A stretch of DNA of 14,540 nt from JAXDLK01 sp034666665 (GTDB taxonomy: Bacteria; Desulfobacterota; Binatia; JACPRU01). A program made the translations under genes and the position numbers. The DNA is taken from contig JAXDLK010000188.1 of NCBI GenBank assembly GCA_034666665.1, positions 1-14,540 of the forward strand, read 5' to 3'. Below are positions 7,611 to 14,157 of the stretch, piece by piece; position 1 is the stretch's first letter; each line of letters starts with the position of its first letter. The notes below the pieces were generated by a model. It was not told the DNA's origin, did not search any database, and saw nothing but the letters and a program-made list of their open reading frames with translations.

Positions 7611-9280
7611 ACGATCCGTTCGCGGCGGTCCTCGTCCTCCTCGTCGCGCCGCTCTGGTACTTCGCCGCTCGTCTCGGCCTGCTCTCGCGTCCGAAGGCCC
7701 CGACGATCGTGGCAATCGCGTCCGCGGTGCTTCTGCTCGCGGCGATGCCGCGAAGCGGCCTCGGGATCCCCGAGCTCAAGCGCCTCGCGCTCTTGATCAC
7801 CACCGCCGCGGCGCTCCTCCAGCTGTGCCGAGCCGTGGGAGTGCCGGCGTTCGGCCGCCGCGAGCTTCGCCTCGCGCTGCTCGGGCTCCTCGCGGTGGCG
7901 GCGATCGCGGTCCATCTGAACTTCTTCGCGTTCCACGGTCGCCGCACCTACGTGCACCTGCACGACGTGGCGCACTACTATCTCGGCTCCAAGTACCATC
8001 GAGAGGTCGGCTACGACGGCCTCTACACCGCCATGCTGCGCGCGGAAGCGGAGCTCCATCACGACCATTTCCGCGCCATCGAAGCCCGCGAGCTCGAGAC
8101 CAACGCGCTCGTACACATCCGCGCCCTGCTCATCCGGAGCGAGCCGGTGAAGCACGCCTTCACACCGGAGCGGTGGCGGTCGTTCCAGGCGGACGTGGAC
8201 TACTTTCGTCAGGCGCTCGGACCGCAGTGGGGAGACGTGCTGCGGGACAACGGGTTCAACGCGCCGCCTTTCTGGGCCCTCGTCGGCGGTGCGATCGCGA
8301 ACCTCGTCCCGGCCGGCAACGCCAGCGGCATCCTCGCGATCACGCTGATCGACGGCGTCCTCGAGGCGCTCACGTTCGCGGTCATCGGGGCCACGTTCGG
8401 CGTCGAGGTCGGTCTGCTGGCGATCGTCTATTTCTGCACGATCTTCGGCACCGGATTCGGCTGGACCGGTGGCGCATACCTTCGATACCTCGAGCTCGCC
8501 GGCGTGCTGATCGCCGCCGCCGAGCTCCACCGCCGGCGGCACGCGGCCGCCGGCGCACTGCTCGGGCTGGCCACGCTCCTTCGGCTCTTCCCCGCAGTGC
8601 TGCTCGCGGGGCTCGCGCTCCGCTCCGCGCGTTCGCTCCTCCGCGGCGAGGGTCTCCCGCCCGGACACGTCCGGCTCTTCGGCGCGTTCGCCGCCGTCGT
8701 CGTGGTCGGAGTCGCCCTCACGGCAACCGCACCCGCGGGAGCCGCACACTGGCGGGAGTTCCGCGACAAGCTTCGCCTTCACGTCGAGTTCCCGGCAACG
8801 AATCGTGTGAGCCTGCTCGCCGCCCTCACCTATCCCGGCGAGCGACTGTCCGAGACGCCCGAAGGCCATGCGCGCGAGGTCGCGCGCCGCAACCGTCTTC
8901 ACCGAATCCAGCTCCTCGTGGCCGCGCCGCTGGTCCTCCTGCTCCTCATTCTCGTGGCCCGGCGCCTCGACGACGTCGGAGCCCTCGCCGCCGGGGTGCC
9001 GGTGCTGTTCGTGACCCTCGACGTGACCGGCTACTACTGGTGGCTACTGCTCCTCCTCCTGATCGCGAACCGCGACCGTCCCGCGATCCTCGCGCTGCTC
9101 TTCGCCGTCGAAGCCGGCAGCTACTCTCTCCTCCTGTTCGAGGATGCGGAGCGCCTGCTCTACGCGTGGCGCAGCATCCTCGTCGGCGTCGCGCTGCTGG
9201 CCGTCTACCTCGATCCGCTTCGTCAGGAGGCGCGGCGCCTCCGGGTCCGCTTCCGCACCCTGCCGCGGGTGACGGCGTGA
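7607..9280 (+). CDS. Multi-pass GT-C-type membrane glycosyltransferase (GT87/DUF2029-like)
   Basis: This 557-residue integral membrane protein has about ten hydrophobic segments. After two or three N-terminal helices comes a long extramembrane loop with VHLHDVAHYYLGSKYHREVG (116-135); an acidic/histidine pair (D120, H123) early in the first large loop is typical of GT-C glycosyltransferases, which use polyprenyl-phosphate sugars and act outside the membrane. Later features are LGLATLLRLFPAVLL (319-333), resembling the LFP helix of GT87-like proteins, and WREFRDKLRLH plus TNRVSL (382-402), a pattern seen in related bacterial GT-C proteins. The GTG start overlaps the stop of the upstream phosphodiesterase by four bases and lacks its own ribosome-binding site. 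Donor and acceptor sugars cannot be told from sequence. The membrane character is certain, the GT-C assignment is likely, and the specific family is tentative. Confidence 0.75.
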   Translation: MNDPFAAVLVLLVAPLWYFAARLGLLSRPKAPTIVAIASAVLLLAAMPRSGLGIPELKRLALLITTAAALLQLCRAVGVPAFGRRELRLALLGLLAVAAIAVHLNFFAFHGRRTYVHLHDVAHYYLGSKYHREVGYDGLYTAMLRAEAELHHDHFRAIEARELETNALVHIRALLIRSEPVKHAFTPERWRSFQADVDYFRQALGPQWGDVLRDNGFNAPPFWALVGGAIANLVPAGNASGILAITLIDGVLEALTFAVIGATFGVEVGLLAIVYFCTIFGTGFGWTGGAYLRYLELAGVLIAAAELHRRRHAAAGALLGLATLLRLFPAVLLAGLALRSARSLLRGEGLPPGHVRLFGAFAAVVVVGVALTATAPAGAAHWREFRDKLRLHVEFPATNRVSLLAALTYPGERLSETPEGHAREVARRNRLHRIQLLVAAPLVLLLLILVARRLDDVGALAAGVPVLFVTLDVTGYYWWLLLLLLIANRDRPAILALLFAVEAGSYSLLLFEDAERLLYAWRSILVGVALLAVYLDPLRQEARRLRVRFRTLPRVTA

Positions 9281-11256
9281 AGCGCCACGACACGGCGCTG
9301 ACGATCGCCCTCGGCGCCTCGGTGTTCGCGATCTACGCTCTCGGCGCCTGCCCGACGATCTACGTCGGCGACAGCGGCGAGCTGGTGACCGCGGTATACC
9401 TGCTCGGCATCCCGCATCCCACCGGCTATCCGCTGTATGCGCTCCTGGGAAAGCTCTGGACCCTCGCCGTTCCCGTGGGGTCGATCGCGTTTCGCATGAG
9501 CCTCTTCAGCGCCGCCTCTGCCGCCGCGGCGGTCGCCGCGCTCCACGACCTCTGCCTCCGGCTACGCCTCCACCCGGTGGCGGCGCTGCTCGCGGCGCTG
9601 CTGCTCGCATTTGCGCCGAGCTTCTGGGGCGAGGCCACGGTGCAGCGTGTGTACGCGCTGAACGCCCTCTTCGTCGTGCTCGCCACGGCGGCGGCGGTAC
9701 GCTGGCACCGGGTGCGGACACCGGGATCGCTCGCGCTCGCCTTCTTCGTCTGTGGGCTCGGCGCCACGAACCACACGTTTCTCGCATTCTACGCGCTCGC
9801 GTTCGGCGCGTTCGCGGCATCGATCGAGCCCCGGATGCTGACGCGGCCGCGCGTGCTCGCGGGCGCCGGCCTCGCCTTCGCTGCCGGCCTGCTGCCCTAC
9901 GCGTACCTGCCGATCCGGTCGGCCGCCGATCCGTTGCTCGACTGGGGGAACCCGGAGACGGTGCGCGGCGTCCTCGAGGTCATCACCCGGCGGGGCTTCT
10001 GGGAACGCGCCTGGGTCGAGGGGCTCACCGACGTGCTCGTCGTCATCGGCGACTGGTCTCTGAGCCTGGCCGCGGAAGCCGCATGGGTCGGGCTCGCGCT
10101 GGCGGTCGCGGGTACGTTCGTCGCTTGGCGCCGCGAGCGGCTCGCGCTGCTGCCGGTCCTGGTGATGGCGGCGAACGTGCTCGCGCTGGTGCTGCACGGC
10201 TCGCGGTCGGACATCTTCCTGTGGCACCGGTACTACGTGCCGTCCTACGCGATGGCTGCGCTGCTCGCGGGCTTCGGCGCCGACTGGCTGGTGCGCCGCG
10301 CCGGACGCACGGGCGGCGCTCTCCTGCTGCTGGTCCCAATGGCATTGCTGGTCACCGGCTGGCGGCAGTTCGATCGCAGCCGCTATCGCCTCGCCGACGA
10401 TTTCAGCCGTCGGCTGCTCGCTTCGCTCCCTCCCGGTGCCCACCTCTTCGCCACCGACGACAACGTGCTCTTCGTGCTCATCTACCTTCAATTCGTCGAG
10501 GGGGTGCGGCCCGACGTCGATCTCATCCTCCAGGGAGTGGGGGCCGCGAGCTTGCCGAACCTGCGCTTCGATCCCGATCGCGACCCCGTCTTCTTCACGC
10601 ATCACCCCAACTGGAACGTTCGCGGCCTCGAGATCGTGCCTGCGGGCCTGACGTTCCGCGCCTGGCGAGCCGGAACGCCGCCTCCTCCGTTCGATCTACC
10701 GCCCCCGCTGCTCGCCGGAGAGACCGACCCGCGCGTGCCGAAGGACTACTTGACGGAGAACCTCGTCGGCCATTTTCATTACATGCGCGGGTTGGTCTTC
10801 GAGCGCGATCACTGGCTCCAGGCCCGGGCGGAGTTCGAGAAGGCGGAGGCCGCGGCGCCGAGGAACGACGTCCTGTTCTTCAACCTCGGGCTCGTCTACC
10901 GCCGAAACGGTCTCTTCGAGGATGCGCTCGCGGCGTTCGCGCGCGCGGCAGCGATCAACCCTCGGGAGCTGCCGAGCGGCACCCACCCGCGCGCCATCGA
11001 CAAGGCGCGGCAGGTCGAGGTCGACGGCCGCGCCGTCGCCGACCTCGAGAGGACGTACGCTGCCGATGCCGTCGTCTCGGGTCTGGTTCCGGGATCTGCG
11101 GCCCATCATCGCGCGATCGCGGAGTTGCTGGATCGGCGCGGAGCGGACGTCGCGGCGCGCGGACATCGGCTGCGCGCGCTGGAGCTCGACGCGGGTGTTC
11201 GGGTCTCGTCCGTCGAGGCCCCGGAAGGTCTGCCCCGACCTACTTCGCGACCATGA
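9277..11256 (+). CDS. DUF2723 membrane protein (TMEM260-like putative O-mannosyl/glycosyltransferase) with C-terminal TPRs
   Basis: The first ~100 residues match DUF2723 closely: YVGDSGELVTAVYLLGIPHP (29-48) followed by TGYPLYALLGKLW (49-61). The D32/E35 pair is the probable catalytic acidic motif, and the NHTFLAF helix (165-171) follows. About ten membrane helices extend to residue ~360. The soluble C-terminal part carries TPR-like repeats, for example GHFHYMRGLVFERDHWLQAR and FFNLGLVYRRNGLFEDALAA around 498-553, and another helical pair near 607-637. The human DUF2723 protein TMEM260 is an O-mannosyltransferase, so a lipid-linked sugar transferase acting on proteins or glycans is plausible; the bacterial substrate is unknown. 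The GTG start overlaps the previous stop (GTGA). A much longer open frame upstream is shadow coding. The 3' end overlaps the convergent CoA-transferase beta gene by 17 bases. Confidence 0.88.
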   Translation: MKRHDTALTIALGASVFAIYALGACPTIYVGDSGELVTAVYLLGIPHPTGYPLYALLGKLWTLAVPVGSIAFRMSLFSAASAAAAVAALHDLCLRLRLHPVAALLAALLLAFAPSFWGEATVQRVYALNALFVVLATAAAVRWHRVRTPGSLALAFFVCGLGATNHTFLAFYALAFGAFAASIEPRMLTRPRVLAGAGLAFAAGLLPYAYLPIRSAADPLLDWGNPETVRGVLEVITRRGFWERAWVEGLTDVLVVIGDWSLSLAAEAAWVGLALAVAGTFVAWRRERLALLPVLVMAANVLALVLHGSRSDIFLWHRYYVPSYAMAALLAGFGADWLVRRAGRTGGALLLLVPMALLVTGWRQFDRSRYRLADDFSRRLLASLPPGAHLFATDDNVLFVLIYLQFVEGVRPDVDLILQGVGAASLPNLRFDPDRDPVFFTHHPNWNVRGLEIVPAGLTFRAWRAGTPPPPFDLPPPLLAGETDPRVPKDYLTENLVGHFHYMRGLVFERDHWLQARAEFEKAEAAAPRNDVLFFNLGLVYRRNGLFEDALAAFARAAAINPRELPSGTHPRAIDKARQVEVDGRAVADLERTYAADAVVSGLVPGSAAHHRAIAELLDRRGADVAARGHRLRALELDAGVRVSSVEAPEGLPRPTSRP

Positions 11257-12127
11257 CCCAGCGATCGTCCTCCTGGACGACCCAGTGGGAGCTCGCATCG
11301 CTGAACTGTCCCGCGCTGTCCATCGTGCTGCGGAAGATCGCCAGCTCTTCCTCCGTCGGCGGATCGAGGATCTCCAGGTGCTCCGGCAACAGCGGCCGGA
11401 ACGACATCTCGTCGAGCACCTGCTCGAGCGATACGAACGGAGCGATCGCCCGCAGCCGCATGTGACGGGTGGCCTCGTCGAAGTCGAACACGGCCCAGCT
11501 CGTCACCACCGCCCACGGACCGGTGTCGCGCGGCAGCCCCACCCGCTGCCGCGCACCGGCCGAGCCGTCGAGGTAGCCGGGGGAGGAGATGAAATCGACG
11601 CGGGGCACGAACTTCCGCCGCTGATGGTCCGTCATCAGGATCGTCCGGGGGCACATCGCCGCGATCGAGTCGGCGCCGCCCGGTCCGTTCACGCGCCGTC
11701 CGACCGTCGGATACGTACCGACCCACGTCGAGTTGATGTTGCCGTAGGGATCGATCTGCAGCGTGTTCAGGATGCCGTAGTCGAGATAGCCGACGGCACA
11801 GTGATCGCCGATCCCGTTCATCGTCGTCCACTGGAGCGCACGGTACGACGGCTTCGCAGCCACCACCGTCATCACCGGATCGAGCGGCAGGATCGGCTCC
11901 GCGGCGACGATGCCGTCCTCGGTGACGTAGACGGCGTTCGGAGCATAGAGCCGCTTCGCGAGCAGCACCGTGTACATCGGCCCGCCGCCGGCGGCGACCC
12001 AGTAGGTGCGGTCGTCCTCGACGAGGCGCGCCGTGACGCACACCTGGAACTCGCGATCGGCGAAGCTGGTCGCGACCGGGGCTTCCTTCCAGGGACCGCT
12101 CCGCATCATTCGCGTCGTTGGCATCAT
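11240..12127 (-). CDS. CoA transferase family I, beta subunit (GctB-like)
   Basis: Family I CoA transferases move CoA between carboxylic acids through a glutamyl-CoA thioester on the beta subunit. This 295-residue protein has the family fold: ARLVEDDRTYWVAAGGGP (33-50), LLAKRLYAPNAVYVTEDG (55-72), with E70 at the position of the catalytic glutamate of GctB-type subunits, then GYLDYGILNTLQIDPYGNIN, close to the LQVDRYGNLN-type strand of glutaconate CoA transferase B, and DFISSPGYLDG. Retained E70 argues for true transferase rather than hydrolase-like activity. Overlapping ATGA with the alpha stop, plus AAGGA eight bases before the ATG, supports the start at 12127; ATGs at 12124, 12109 and 12106 are alternatives. 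The pair probably acts on a di- or branched-chain carboxylate, but the substrate is not evident. The open frame continues upstream through the alpha gene; that part is shadow. Confidence 0.86.
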   Translation of the reverse strand: MMPTTRMMRSGPWKEAPVATSFADREFQVCVTARLVEDDRTYWVAAGGGPMYTVLLAKRLYAPNAVYVTEDGIVAAEPILPLDPVMTVVAAKPSYRALQWTTMNGIGDHCAVGYLDYGILNTLQIDPYGNINSTWVGTYPTVGRRVNGPGGADSIAAMCPRTILMTDHQRRKFVPRVDFISSPGYLDGSAGARQRVGLPRDTGPWAVVTSWAVFDFDEATRHMRLRAIAPFVSLEQVLDEMSFRPLLPEHLEILDPPTEEELAIFRSTMDSAGQFSDASSHWVVQEDDRWVMVAK

Positions 12128-13107
12128 GGGCGGAATCCTTCGCGGACGGTCGCGCGCCGCTGGAGGTCGCGAAGGCGCGCGAGCCCCACCCGCTTCCCCA
12201 GCATCTCCTCCTCTGAGGAGAAGTCGTACACCCACTTCTGCAGGTATTCGCCGAGTCCGTCGGAATGCATCGCGGTGAAGACCTCGGCGACGTGCTCCGT
12301 GTCCGACGCGTAGCAGCCGGGACATTCTCCCGGGTACGATCCGAACGGCTGATGCACCACGGCGTCGACCGCGTAGTAGGGGATCTTCGTCAGACCGGGG
12401 TTGTGGCGAATGTCCTCGGTCTCGATGATCTCCTCGGCCGAGAGGATCACCTTCTTCGAGGCGAGCGCCGACTCGACGTCCGTGATCCCGGCCCCGAAGA
12501 TGCGGGCGTTGCCGTGAACGTCCGCCTGGTGGACGTGGATGATCGCCACGTCCGGGTTCAGTGCGGGCACGATCACCGTCGGCTGGCCGGTGTACGGATC
12601 TTCGATGAGCTTCGCGCCCGAGTAGCGGAAGTTGTCGGTTCCCCCGAGCGAGCGGACCGGCAGGAACGTCACGCCCATCGCCCCGGCGCGAAGCCGCACG
12701 GTCAGGACCACGTTGCTGTACTCGTACACGGTGAACCGGCCTTCGAGGATCGCGCGGTTCATCCCCGGACCGCCCATGAAGAAGCCCATGTCGGCGCGGT
12801 CGCAGCACCCCGCCTCGACCAGCAGCGCGACCGCCACCCAGGTGAACTTGCCGCCCGCCCAGAGCTTCGTCTTCCGTTGTCGCATGATCTCGCGGATCAG
12901 CGCCGACGGCCCCCGCTGCAGGTAATTGCAGTCCCAGACGACGTAATCGCCGTCGGCGACGAAGCGCGCGATCGCCTCCTCGGCGGTCATCACCTTCGAG
13001 ACGAGCTTCCGCGTCTTCCGTCCGACCGCGTCGCGGAAGTCGTCGGGATCGACGGGCAGGTACGCGCCGTCGCCCTCTGCGATCACCTCGAGCGTTCGCT
13101 TGTCCAC
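12124..13107 (-). CDS. CoA transferase family I, alpha subunit (GctA-like)
   Basis: This 327-residue partner of the downstream beta subunit opens with KLVSKVMTAEEAIARFVADG (34-53), the usual activation segment of alpha subunits, then GGKFTWVAVALLVEAG (85-100), GGPGMNRAILEGRF (112-125), LPVRSLGGTD (149-158) and the diagnostic HVHQADVHGNARIFG (191-205). In glutaconate-type enzymes the alpha and beta chains form an alpha2beta2 heterotetramer. The start is GTG, four bases after the stop of the carboxymuconolactone-decarboxylase-like gene; a closer ATG at 13112 is out of frame. A cysteine cluster PGECPGCYASDTEHVAEV (259-276) near the C-terminus could be structural and is worth noting. All three genes on this strand are probably one operon. 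Similar pairs in other bacteria also include steroid-ring hydrolases (IpdAB type), so the exact reaction stays open. Confidence 0.86.
   Translation of the reverse strand: MDKRTLEVIAEGDGAYLPVDPDDFRDAVGRKTRKLVSKVMTAEEAIARFVADGDYVVWDCNYLQRGPSALIREIMRQRKTKLWAGGKFTWVAVALLVEAGCCDRADMGFFMGGPGMNRAILEGRFTVYEYSNVVLTVRLRAGAMGVTFLPVRSLGGTDNFRYSGAKLIEDPYTGQPTVIVPALNPDVAIIHVHQADVHGNARIFGAGITDVESALASKKVILSAEEIIETEDIRHNPGLTKIPYYAVDAVVHQPFGSYPGECPGCYASDTEHVAEVFTAMHSDGLGEYLQKWVYDFSSEEEMLGKRVGLARLRDLQRRATVREGFRP
12136..12140 (-). promoter_or_regulatory. Shine-Dalgarno of the CoA transferase beta gene
   Basis: AAGGA on the minus strand, inside the end of the alpha gene, lies eight bases before the ATG at 12127. 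It favours this first ATG over the three nearby in-frame ATGs and shows that beta can be initiated independently as well as by coupling. Confidence 0.55.
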
Positions 13108-13111
13108 GGCA

Positions 13112-13450
13112 TCACGCCCGTTCGACGATCGGCGTCTCGGGGAGCTCTTCCTGCACCCAGGTGTCGACCGCGACCGTCGACGGCAGACCGATGGTTCCGG
13201 CCGCGAGCGCGATCACCTGCTCGATCTCCGCTCGCGTGGCGCCCGACGCCACCGCCTTGCGCACGGCCGAGTGCACGGCGCCGGGCTGGAACACGCCGAT
13301 CGCGACGCCGAGCTTCACCAGGCGGGCGGTCTTCTCGTCGAGTGGGCCCGCTTCTTCGCCGCGACGGATGGACTCCCACGCTTCCCCGAGCTTGGGATAC
13401 CGCTCGACGAAATGACGGTACGCGCGCGGCGGCGACGACGACTTGCCCAT
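13112..13450 (-). CDS. Carboxymuconolactone decarboxylase-like (AhpD-fold) protein lacking redox cysteines
   Basis: This 112-residue single-domain protein matches the CMD/AhpD fold: LDEKTARLVKLGVAIGVF (37-54), HSAVRKAVASGATRAEIEQV (60-79) and IALAAGTIGLPSTVAV (80-95). In redox-active AhpD-like members, CxxC precedes the conserved histidine (C-x2-C-x3-H). Here H60 is present but the cysteine positions are V53 and P56, and there is no cysteine anywhere, so a thiol peroxidase-type role is unlikely. An in-frame GTG start at 13471 exists, but a perfect Shine-Dalgarno core AGGAGG seven bases before the ATG at 13450 decides for the shorter form. It is the first gene of the CoA-transferase unit and ends four bases before the alpha start. 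A ring-opening, lactone-decarboxylation or accessory role in the same acid-catabolic pathway is inference. Confidence 0.8.
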   Translation of the reverse strand: MGKSSSPPRAYRHFVERYPKLGEAWESIRRGEEAGPLDEKTARLVKLGVAIGVFQPGAVHSAVRKAVASGATRAEIEQVIALAAGTIGLPSTVAVDTWVQEELPETPIVERA

Positions 13451-13455
13451 GGAAG

Positions 13456-13464
13456 CTCCTCCTC
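13456..13464 (-). promoter_or_regulatory. Strong Shine-Dalgarno fixing the start of the CMD-like gene
   Basis: GAGGAGGAG on the minus strand; its AGGAGG core lies seven bases before the ATG at 13450. The alternative GTG at 13471 lies upstream of this site and would place it inside the coding region. This is the strongest ribosome-binding site in the window and marks the start of the CoA-transferase operon. Confidence 0.8.
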
Positions 13465-13501
13465 GCGGCACTTCTACACGAAGCCGCGTGACTTGCGGAG
13501 C

Positions 13502-13528
13502 GGGACGGGTTCGGGGTTGAACCCGCCC
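13502..13528 (+). other. Hairpin-forming inverted repeat just upstream of the GT39-like gene
   Basis: CGGGTTC (13506-13512) and GAACCCG (13519-13525) are perfect inverted repeats around the six-base loop GGGGTT. GGG (13502-13504) and CCC (13526-13528) extend the stem past one bulged A, to ten pairs. It ends two bases before the ATG at 13531, in the 80-base gap between divergent genes, and there is no Shine-Dalgarno between. It could be a 5'-leader structure hiding the start or an operator for either gene. There is no T-tract, so it is not a typical terminator. Confidence 0.4.
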
Positions 13529-13530
13529 GG

Positions 13531-14157
13531 ATGCGCGCCGAACGTCTCCTCCCGTCCGTTCTCCTCGGAACGTTCGCGCTGCTGGCGACGATCGCGGCGG
13601 TCGGGGATTCGGTCACCGGCGACGAGGTGGCCCACTTGCCCGCCGGCTACACCTACGTCGCGACCGGGGATTTCCGTTTGAACCCGCAGCACCCGCCGCT
13701 GGTGAAGGCGCTCGCCGCACTGCCGCTCCTCTTCCTCGACTTGAATCCGGTGGCGACGACACCCGGATGGAGCGAAGGCGACGAGTGGCGCTTCGGCAGG
13801 CACTTCCTCGTGAACAACCGCGCTCCGCTGGAGGAGATCGTCTTGCTGGCGCGCGTGCCGATGATCGTCATCGCTCTGCTCACCGGCGTGTTCCTCTACC
13901 GCTTCGCCGAGGATCTCTGGGGCGAGGCGCCCGCGCTGTTCGTGCTCTTCCTGTTCGCCTTCGCGCCGAATCTCCTCGCTCACGGCCACCTCGTCACCAC
14001 CGACTCCGCCCTCGCCTGCTTCACGCTGCTCGCGGTCTGGCGCCTCTGGCGCTTCGCGCGAAGCGCACGCTTCAACCCGGAGTGGGAGGGATTCCTCCGG
14101 GGCGAGCCGATCGGCACGAGCACGAACCCCCGGTCGACGCATGCGCCGCGATCGTGA
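13531..14157 (+). CDS. Truncated GT39-like (PMT/ArnT-type) membrane glycosyltransferase
   Basis: The 208-residue product begins like a phospholipid-carrier-dependent glycosyltransferase of the GT39/PMT group: an N-terminal helix (6-24), then TGDEVAHLPAGYTYVATGDF (29-48) with the acidic D31-E32 catalytic motif, RLNPQHPPLVKALAALPLL (49-67), a helix at 104-123, and helices through PNLLAHGHLVTTDSALACFT (146-165). Full-length members are usually 450-700 residues with ten or more helices; this one loses similarity after WRLWRFARS (about 170-178) and stops at residue 208 after a hydrophilic tail. It therefore lacks most of the fold and is probably inactive, unless the break is a sequencing or assembly error. 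The TGA at 14155-14157 overlaps a GTG that opens the next apparently coding frame. There is no Shine-Dalgarno before the ATG; a hairpin sits immediately upstream. Confidence 0.65.
   Translation: MRAERLLPSVLLGTFALLATIAAVGDSVTGDEVAHLPAGYTYVATGDFRLNPQHPPLVKALAALPLLFLDLNPVATTPGWSEGDEWRFGRHFLVNNRAPLEEIVLLARVPMIVIALLTGVFLYRFAEDLWGEAPALFVLFLFAFAPNLLAHGHLVTTDSALACFTLLAVWRLWRFARSARFNPEWEGFLRGEPIGTSTNPRSTHAPRS

Noticed and set aside
7390..9276. Long in-frame extension upstream of the DUF2723 gene.
   Set aside because: The extension is arginine/proline-rich and overlaps the clearly coding membrane protein at 7607-9280; the family's N-terminus begins just after the GTG at 9277.
1439..12975. Twelve copies of GCGATCGC (starting 1439, 2371, 2551, 2695, 3250, 4884, 7404, 7911, 8291, 11113, 11442, 12968), reminiscent of the cyanobacterial HIP1 palindrome.
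   Set aside because: The related non-palindromic GCGATCGA/TCGATCGC is about equally common here, so the excess follows from the CGATCG core and GC-rich codon use (ATC, GCG, CGC). A Markov-model count over the genome would settle it.
13502..13528. GGGTTC...GAACCC as the T-arm of a tRNA gene or a tRNA-derived attachment site.
   Set aside because: The loop is GGGGTT instead of the seven-base T-loop, and no acceptor, D or anticodon arms can be drawn around it.
14155..14157. The TGA ending the GT39-like frame as a possible selenocysteine codon, given selA/selB nearby.
   Set aside because: The same frame after the TGA becomes arginine/serine/proline-rich without membrane helices, and a different frame carries the coding signal, so frameshift or true stop fits better.
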